Below are positions 57,327 to 64,000 of a DNA stretch of 64,000 nt, in pieces. The notes below the pieces were generated by a model. That model searched no databases. It was not told the origin of the DNA and saw only the letters and a program-made list of their open reading frames with translations. The position numbers and the translations under genes were made by a program. This DNA comes from Uranotaenia lowii (Eukaryota > Arthropoda > Insecta > Diptera > Culicidae): contig NC_073693.1 of NCBI RefSeq assembly GCF_029784155.1, positions 28,932,343 to 28,996,342 on the forward strand, in the 5' to 3' direction. The stretch's first letter is position 1. Every line of letters begins with the position of its first letter.

Positions 57327-57793
57327 CAGAGGTGCCAGGTGTCCTGATTTATCAGGATTTGTCCTGATTTTCGAGAGACCGTCCTGATTTTTCAAAAACT
57401 TTCGAGTTGTCCTGATTTTTGAAAATTTGTCTCTAAAATGTCCTGATTTGTCCTGATTTTCATAAAAACTTTTTAAATATGGTCGAATTTGTAGCTAAAC
57501 TATGAGAAAATCGAGTAAATAGGTCATAAAATAGATAAACCCATTTAACAGATGGTAATCTTCGGTTTAGATGATATTTAAATTGTGTTTTTCGATATGA
57601 ACTACCGGTCAGCCAACAAGTTGCGTACTGTTGTTGCATAAATCAAGGCGTTTACAGCACCTGTATTGTGCCTTTATTTATGCAATATAAGCAGAAATCC
57701 TTATTGTGTTCATGAATCAAGAGGTGTCCTGAAAAATCCTGATTTTTAACTTCGCGTTGTCCTGATTTTAGACGAAACAACCTGGCACCCCTG
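57327..57793. mobile_element. hAT-type MITE, 467 bp, 8-bp TSD GCTGACGG
   Basis: The ends are CAGAGGTGCCAGGT and, on the other strand, CAGGGGTGCCAGGTTG, matching the hAT pattern CAGNGNTG. The target duplication GCTGACGG is at 57319-57326 and 57794-57801. The subterminal motif GTCCTGATTTT recurs at least eight times (57339-57457 and 57725-57770), as is usual for transposase-binding repeats. No coding frame. Confidence 0.93.
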
Positions 57794-57801
57794 GCTGACG
57801 G

Positions 57802-58988
57802 CATCGATGCGGTGAAGATGATGGATAGAAAAGACTGACAAGGTTCTGCTGGTGGGTAATCGTTAACATTGACAATATTATTCGATTATTTTTTACTATG
57901 GAATACCTCTGTTAAAGCTGGAGAGAGGTTAATTTCTTGAGTCTTTTTTATTTTAAATCTTAAAAACTTAGAAACGCAGCCAAAAGAGTTTAGCTTCGTT
58001 CAATCGTTAGTAAAAATCGGTTTCAACTGGTTTCTGTTAACTGATAGACGTTCAACGAGCCAATGTTTTGGTCGAAACTAGTCAGGTCGATGTTCAATGG
58101 AGCAAGTTGAAACTAGTCGAAACCAATCCAGCTCGGCAGCAGGATTAGTTTCGACTTGGTAGAAATCGGTCGAAGTCAATTGGAAAGAGACAGGTGATCA
58201 ACTGTCAATCCATTTCTACTTGATTCGACCCGTTTCGACTAGAGTTGATTGAACAGACATTTTATCTTTTAAAATTATCATCTGAAGCGGCTTCTAAAAT
58301 TGTGCGTCAAGTTAGCCCTCATGTTTGCCTCATCAGCAGAGATGCCAGGTGTTGAGAATAAAAAAAACCCGGCAACTTGGAAAAAAGTCTGTGTACTAAT
58401 AAAATTAAGTTTTAATGATTGATTAAATACCAACGCATTCAAGAAAATTTCTAGAAGAATCTGGTACTTACGGATTATATCAAATACATGATTATTAATT
58501 CCAACATTCAGTTTTAAAAGTCTGGAAAATCTATGCACTCTGAGCAAAAACAAAGCAAAATCTGTGCCTGATCAGAGTATCAAAAAAGAAAAAATCAGAA
58601 TTGACAAAAAATCGCCAAAAAAGTTTCCAAATAAATGTGGTCACCGAATGTCACTTATCTCAAAACTTTTTTCTTTCTTTTTAAAATTTATTAAAGCAAA
58701 TTTAATGTTTTTGCTGCTTATTATTATTTATTTATCATCTCGAAAAAAAAACACTTTTTCGGTGAAGTTTTTTCTACATTTTCTCAGTGTATCCATGCCC
58801 GATGAGGCAAAAATTGCGAGCTAACATCAACCATCCACAACAAATTAATCCGCTCCGCGTTCAGCGCCAAAATTCACTTTAAAATCCGGTGCAAGCAATC
58901 GGGTGTTTTTATATTAAAATAATTTATGAAATAAAGCCCTTAAGTTAAATTTGGTCAGTTAGTTTTACAAAGAAAACGCGCAGCCACT
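57802..58988. other. Intergenic, with a possible second hAT end and degenerate repeats
   Basis: At 58015-58255 the motif GTTTCGACTA / TAGTCGAAAC recurs in both orientations. At 58341 CAGAGATGCCAGGTG resembles the hAT TIR of the element at 57327, but no partner end was found. The last part should contain the RfC4 promoter and 5' untranslated region; no TATA box is evident. Confidence 0.5.
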
Positions 58989-60145
58989 ATGCCAGAATCT
59001 CAGGTAAACGAAGGAGCCTCCGGTTCCGGCGCGGCCAAAGAATCTGCTGCAGCCAGCAAGAAGAGAAGTCTGCCTTGGTAAGTGAATTAAGAGACTTGTT
59101 TCAATATTAATATTTTTACCAACTCTTTAAACTTTCTCCAGGATCGAAAAGTACCGACCTCAACGCTTCGAAGAAATTGTCGGCAATGAGGACACTGTCA
59201 GTCGGCTGGGAGTTTTCGCCACCCAGGGAAATGCTCCCAATATCATCATTGCGGTAAGTTGAGTTTTCTCAAAGTTATGAGATGTTATCTGACTTGGCCT
59301 TTTGTTCAAAGGGTCCACCGGGGGTGGGTAAGACCACAACGATCCTTTGCTTGGCTCGCATCTTACTTGGGGAAAATTTCCGGGAAGCCGTTCTGGAGCT
59401 GAATGCTTCGAACGAACGAGGTATCGATGTGGTCCGGAACAAAATTAAAATGTTCGCGCAACAGAAGGTTACCCTTCCTCGGGGTCGGCATAAGATTGTC
59501 ATTCTGGATGAAGCCGATAGTATGACCGAGGGAGCCCAGCAAGCGCTCCGTCGAACGATGGAAATCTACAGTAACACGACACGATTTGCGTTGGCTTGTA
59601 ATACAAGCGAAAAGATTATCGAACCGATTCAATCCCGTTGTGCTATGTTGCGGTTTTCTAAATTGTCTGACGCACAGATACTGGCTAAATTGATTGAGGT
59701 ATGTCAGAAAGAAGCTCTTAGCTACGATGAAGATGGTCTAGAGGCGATTGTTTTTACGGCTCAGGGTGACATGAGACAAGCACTGAATAATCTGCAATCG
59801 ACTTCGAATGGGTTTGGACACATCAGTGGAGCGAATGTTTTCAAAGTTTGCGATGAACCTCATCCGATGCTTGTACAGGACATGCTTGAGCATTGTATTA
59901 AAGGGGACATTCACCAGGCCTATAAGATCATGGCCAAGCTGTGGCGATTGGGCTACGCAGCTGAGGATATTATTGGAAATATTTTCCGAGTTTGCAAGCG
60001 AATGAACATGAATGAGAAGCTGAAGCTGTGCTTTATCCGGGAAATCGGGGAAACCCACATGAAAATAGTCGATGGACTTAACTCATTGCTTCAGATGTCC
60101 GGTTTATTGGCAAAACTTTGCGAAGTGTCGTATGATTATTCTTAA
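58989..60145 (+). CDS. RfC4: Replication factor C 40-kDa-type subunit (RfC4, human RFC2)
   Basis: AAA+ subunit of the clamp loader that opens PCNA at primer ends during DNA replication in the nucleus. Exons are 58989-59077, 59142-59253 and 59312-60145, joined in phase with GT-AG introns of 64 and 58 bp; total 344 codons plus stop. Human RFC2 has 354, so the length fits. Motifs: LPWIEKYRP box across the first junction; Walker [10 protein letters not shown] at residues 68-76, right at the start of exon 3; Walker B ILDEAD at 131-136; Asn164 as sensor 1 in ACNTSE; SRC at 175-177; then [12 protein letters not shown] and the C-terminal collar region (PEDIIG-like [28 protein letters not shown]). The wording matches the RFC2/RfC4 branch ([20 protein letters not shown]) better than other RFC subunits. 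The N-terminal Ala/Ser-rich tail is typically variable. No lesions. Confidence 0.97.
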
Positions 60146-61430
60146 GCTGTTGAGACTTGATAGCGATTAAACTTCATTCCTCTTTGAATTTTAACTGTTC
60201 TATTCACTTGAAAAAGAAAATGCCCATTATTTGTCATTTTATTTTTTATTTTTTCATTCCGTACCAAAAAGGATTTACTAAAAATGTGTGTTTCTAAAAC
60301 TAACTGGAATACTGAAGAAGATTGTTGCCTTTTATTTTGTGTCGTGATTGTATTTAAGGTTTTATTGTATTCATTTGTCGTTGCTGTAACTGGAATGTGC
60401 TTCTGTTGACTGGTTTAGTAAAATTACATGCATGTGTCTTAAAAGTTGTGTTTTAACGAACAAAAACCTAATCAAAATACCTTTTTAAAGCTTGGAGCAC
60501 GCAATTCTCTTTCACTGTCTATCGATCTCTCTTTTCGATCCACATACACTGGACGAACATTAAATTTTCCGCATGGCTAACAATCTAAAAGATGCACAAT
60601 CATTTTATCACGAAACTGGACCACAGACGGACATCTCAAAAAGAAACGTCTCGTTTGATATTGAACTTTCCATGCACAACACTAGCACCATCTAGTGCAG
60701 AGCACTACAAGTTTTCTGTATCGAACTTTGAGTCACTGAAAGAGATGCCGTTGAACTTTTGCTGACATTGATTGACAATCCATCTAGTCGGGCGCATTAT
60801 GAATGCTAAAAACCGCCCAAAAGACACCTAATTATCTAAACAACTTAGCCGAATTAAAGCACCGACTTTCACAACGTTGCCTGATCGAAGAGCAAAAGTT
60901 TCCATTCAAATCAAAACGTTTCATTTTTGTAAATCAAACTTGCAAAAATTTTTCCACCCTACGCTTAGTATGTTATGTGAGAGAAAAAATATTTTTATAA
61001 TAACTATGTGTAGCTACCTGAGCTTCTAGTATGAAGAAAAAGAACTTGATAAGTATGTGTTGCCTAAAGAGCCACGTGTTGTTCTTCCCTAGAACATCTA
61101 TTACGCGTCCTAACCGTTTGAAAAACATATTTTATAGTATACGACCTCGAGCGGATGGTTCCGAAAACAAAACCATCCCTGCTGCACACCGAATCACGCA
61201 CGAAATTTATGCACTTACGGCCTAAAATACAACATTTTTTGTTTGCCTTACTTGCAACGGTTTTTTTGAACGTTTGAATTTCATTTGCTTCCATGAAGCA
61301 AATTCACACATGCAAACAACCAATCACATCCACCGATGATGATAATGAGACGCCAAGGGTAAAGGAAGGAAAAATACGATCACAAAACATCACGTGCTGG
61401 TGCAATATCCCCTTTTTGGGGTTCAATTTC
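60146..61430. other. RfC4 3' region and intergenic
   Basis: AT-rich. Short frames at 60803-61000 and 61031-61225 have no domain. The region lies between two convergent genes, so both 3' untranslated regions should be here. No hairpin or RNA gene recognised. Confidence 0.5.
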
Positions 61431-61643
61431 TCACGGTGCATTAATGAGGGCAAGCTTTTCGTAAATACTGGTCAGTTCGTTGTACAGCTTCTTCTTCAGT
61501 TCCTCGGAGGCGCCCAGAGGATTAGTGCGGGACACGTCCCGTTCGGTCGTCGGATTGGCACAGCGTTCCAGGAGCATCTGAAGCCGGTCCGGCGTTTTCT
61601 GCGTTACCAGGATTCCGGGATAGCGGGTGGTACCCAGAAGGAT
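61431..61643 (-). CDS. 3'-terminal exon of an unrecognised gene
   Basis: A 70-codon open exon ending in TGA at 61431-61433. A good acceptor (TTTCATTCAG, ending at 61644) precedes it on the minus strand. The peptide begins ILLGTTRYPGILVTQKTPDR and ends YEKLALINAP, with an amphipathic Leu/Lys-rich segment (GASEELKKKLYNELTSIYEK). Balanced amino-acid content, higher GC than the flanks and third-position G/C preference suggest a real conserved exon. I do not recognise the family. Upstream exons on the minus strand should lie above 61700 or beyond the window; none was identified between 61700 and 64000. Confidence 0.6.
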   Translation of the reverse strand: MLLGTTRYPGILVTQKTPDRLQMLLERCANPTTERDVSRTNPLGASEELKKKLYNELTSIYEKLALINAP

Positions 61644-62139
61644 CTGAATGAAACAATACAATTTGATTAATATGTAACATACAAATTTTGAATTTTTTTA
61701 AATTTACATTAAATTTTAGATTTTCACTCAAAAAGTAGCTGTAAATTTTACACAGTGTTGTTAAAAAAAATCAAATGTGTACCGGCCCGAACAACAATGT
61801 TTTTATTGTTTTTATACTATCCAACTTTCAAGAAAATTGCAGCCTCAAGATAAAGTTTCAAACTATTACCGTCGTACCGCTTCCGGTTTTTTGTTCTGTG
61901 TAGCGATTGCCCAAGCAAATTTGATATGGAATGATAATGCTTCTAAATAAATTCTAGCCGCTCATTTTCACCATCTTTTATTTCTTCTAACGTTCTATCC
62001 ATCTATAAAATTTCATAATCTTAAGATGTCCATACTGAAAGGGACATCACTTTTCACTGATAAGGCCGATAAATTTAAGTAGGTAACAATAAATAAAATG
62101 ATTACAAATTTACCAAAATTTCTTTTATTATTTTTTCAG
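61644..62139. other. Presumed intron with a diverged MITE fragment
   Basis: AT-rich. At about 61985-62080 the sequence TTCTTCTAACGTTCTATCCA, later CTTTTCACTGATAAGGCCG, resembles the arm of the fold-back/MITE family (TTCTATCCATCTTT, TTTTCACCGATATGCCG). Diverged and short. Confidence 0.45.
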
Positions 62140-62248
62140 TTATTTTGCGACTTTGGAATCTATCCGGAAAAACCAAATGCGATGTTTGAAGTCAGGATGA
62201 CAATCGTGGAGGACGAAAATGCGTCGGAAGGTATTACGTACAGACCAT
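62140..62248 (+). other. Possible internal exon, plus strand
   Basis: A pyrimidine tract with ATTTTTTCAG ends at 62139, and CCATGTGAGT gives a donor at 62249. The 109 bp between them is open in one frame (CDFGIYPEKPNAMFEVRMTI ... ENASEGITYRP). No neighbouring exon was found and the family is unknown, so it may be chance or a relic. Confidence 0.25.
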
Positions 62249-62740
62249 GTGAGTAAACAAAGTATGATTTCATCTGTATAGAATAGGCACAATCATTTTT
62301 ATTTGCGAACTTCTGTAATAGTAAGTTCTGTTATAACATACATGCAGCTTGAATGATGATTTTCTGTTGTAGTCACGGATGTAGAGAAAAAGTGATGCGC
62401 TCATCATATTAGAATGCATGAACGCATTTTAAAACGATGTGGTGATTCTCAAATCCTCGTAGCCACGTGTAAAAGCAAGCCTTCCCTGACTTACGATTCC
62501 ATCAACAGTTCCCGGGTACAAAGAGTTCCTGAAGAGGTGAAAAATATTGTTTGAACAGCAACTTTAGAAGGAAAGGTATGCTACCGAGGCAGCGAATAAA
62601 ATCTAGTCAGCCTGGAATTTGAGTTGCTAGGGGAAACGAATGAAATACTGACTTGTTAGTTAGCCTTCAGTTAGAATAAAAGCATTTTTCTGAATTGTCC
62701 AACACGGTATTTAATTAATAGACCGAAGTCGAACATAACA
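62249..62740. other. Unassigned, probably includes a Gypsy LTR end
   Basis: By analogy with the element at 21524, sequence ending CGAACATAACA just before the PBS-like motif at 62744 should be the 3' end of a 5' LTR. Its start could not be placed. Confidence 0.4.
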
Positions 62741-63173
62741 TTTTTGGCGACGAGTATTCAAATTCTGAAGACGAATCAACCGAGAAAATGAATCGTCGCA
62801 ACGGAAAACCGGTCGAAGTCGGAGATTTTCTTGAGGAGGAAGGAGATGTTCCTGCAGCTTCGATGGTAGAGGTTATGCGTCAGATGGCGAACCAGAATAG
62901 TCGTTTGATGGCCGTTCTGGAACAATTCACCGGAGGAGCAAACCCAGCAGCACAGCGTGGCGCACCGAAACAAATTATAGAATCTCTATCATCCGCTATC
63001 AAGGAGTTCCATTTCGACCCTGAGAACGGGTGAACATTCGACCGCTGAATATGAAGAACTTTTCAGACTGGAAGATCCGGCAAAGGTTCGACTGTTGCTG
63101 CGTAGCCTGAGCGTCCCGGTTTTTAAATTATCTCCTACCAGACCCACGCAATTTCACGTTCGACGAAGGGGTG
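62741..63173 (+). pseudogene. Gypsy-type gag fragment
   Basis: A PBS-like TTGGCGACGAG at 62744 is the same 11-mer found after the LTR at 21693. The frame starting with ATG at 62788 encodes 81 codons (VMRQMANQNSRLMAVLEQF, ESLSSAIKEFHFDPENG) and stops at 63031. A second frame continues with YEELFRLEDPAKVRLLLRSL and a relic of the NFTFDE motif near 63150. This is the N-terminal part of a mag-like Gypsy gag, broken by a frameshift and cut off by the solo LTR. Confidence 0.8.
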
Positions 63174-63605
63174 TGTTAGGGCCAATTCCCGTTAAATAAC
63201 TGGTTCGGAATCACAGCAAAGTTCCCAGACGTTTGAGAGCTCGAAGGTTATTAAACACGGCACTTGGTGGTGATAAAATCACGAGGGAACGTTTATTCTT
63301 AAGAACTTAACTCAACGATACAAAACAATAGTGGACTGTATTAAATTCCAACCGACTGACACGGGTGTTTTGTTGGTTCTGTCTTTTCGTCTCGCTGCTA
63401 ACCAACAGGGCTCTGCAATAATGGGTTGATACAATCGCAATCGGTCATTCCTTTGCCTATACTTCTGCACACACGCACTTGTTGTCATCAATGCAGATTC
63501 ATGTGGCAGAGATATAGCAAACGATCCTAGGTACTTGTGGCTGAGTGATGAGCAATTATCGGTACTTGATACGTTCGCTCGCGCTGATGGTTTTTGGCGC
63601 GAACA
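63174..63605. mobile_element. Candidate solo LTR, 432 bp, 5-bp TSD GGGTG
   Basis: It begins TGTTAGGGCC and ends GGCGCGAACA (TG...CA), flanked by GGGTG at 63169-63173 and 63606-63610. No internal region. It interrupts or abuts the gag fragment. It matches neither LTR family in this window, so it comes from another element. The strand is not certain. Confidence 0.65.
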
Positions 63606-64000
63606 GGGTGCACGGAAAAAAAAATGAGTGGTCATCCCAAAGACGCTGTCATGATAATTTTACCATTTCAGCGCTATAGTATTTTCAACCACGAAATTTT
63701 TAACATCGATTTTGTGAAAGTGCGCATGAAACAATATTGAAATTACTATGTACCTGGTAATTTTCGATAACTCTCAATGTTTGTTGTCGAAAATACTATG
63801 ATCATGATAATTTCATCATAATTTCTATCACAACTACCGCCCGCATAGTAATTTTGACATTGTGGCACCAATTCATATCAAAAAAATACTATGCACATCG
63901 TACTTTTGAGAACAAAACATATTTGACTCAAAAACATAAGTGCGTATGATAATTTTACTATGGTAAACATTCTTGTTGTTTACACTAATTCAGGATCATC
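63606..64000. repeat. Degenerate repeats of ACTATG...TAATTTT type
   Basis: Motifs such as CATGATAATTTTACC, TACTATGTACCTGGTAATTT, ATACTATGATCATGATAATTT and CGCATAGTAATTTTGAC recur at intervals of 40-70 bp in both orientations up to the window end. It looks like the interior of a MITE that continues outside the window. No coding. Confidence 0.45.

Overview
The window looks like a piece of a large, AT-rich, transposon-crowded insect genome, most likely a fly of the mosquito type (Culicidae). The reasons are three intron-bearing genes that read as dipteran proteins (pipe, a SAMHD1-like HD-domain hydrolase, and RfC4) set among BEL/Pao, Gypsy, Jockey/I-type LINE, Tc1/mariner and hAT elements. No bacterial operon, CRISPR array, tRNA or rRNA was seen. 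Organism assignment is inference. Only three host genes plus one 3'-terminal exon are well supported; most of the rest is repeat DNA. Layout: 0.7-5.4 kb is a giant array of a 9-bp satellite (about 525 units), with a second, opposite-strand array of the same unit at 7.2-7.9 kb; a fold-back element with a 12-bp target duplication lies between them. 10.98-12.09 kb is a tandem array of a unit of about 165 bp. 13.2-16.5 kb is a decayed LINE carrying a nested LINE fragment and a terminal-inverted-repeat (TIR) element. 17.35-18.39 kb is a TIR element. 18.99-29.35 kb holds the last two exons of pipe; their 9.5-kb intron contains a LINE fragment, a complete but broken Gypsy-type element (21524-26468, 5-bp target duplication GGGCA), a deleted mariner and another LINE piece. 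The minus-strand SAMHD1-like gene spans 30.73-44.6 kb. Seven of its eight coding exons lie within two compact clusters separated by one 12.1-kb intron, which contains a mariner carrying a hAT MITE, a diverged tandem-repeat block and a very young, internally deleted BEL/Pao element (35988-41006) whose two 320-bp LTRs appear identical. 45.4-48.3 kb has a truncated TIR element and a 5'-truncated LINE. 49.73-55.61 kb is a near-full-length I/Jockey-type LINE with a 13-bp target duplication. It is nested in a member of the same MITE family as the fold-back element, and its ORF2 is broken by a 143-bp insert that looks Penelope-like and carries a hammerhead-ribozyme-like motif. 57.33-57.79 kb is a hAT MITE with an 8-bp target duplication. 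RfC4 is at 58.99-60.15 kb. The end holds a 3'-terminal exon of an unrecognised minus-strand gene, a Gypsy gag fragment and a solo LTR. The three host genes have no evident functional link: pipe is a Golgi sulfotransferase, the SAMHD1-like protein a dNTP hydrolase and RfC4 a clamp-loader subunit. All three keep intact reading frames across splice junctions worked out here by phase, so they appear functional. The recurring theme is nesting: at least six cases of one mobile element inside another can be read, several with precise target-site duplications.
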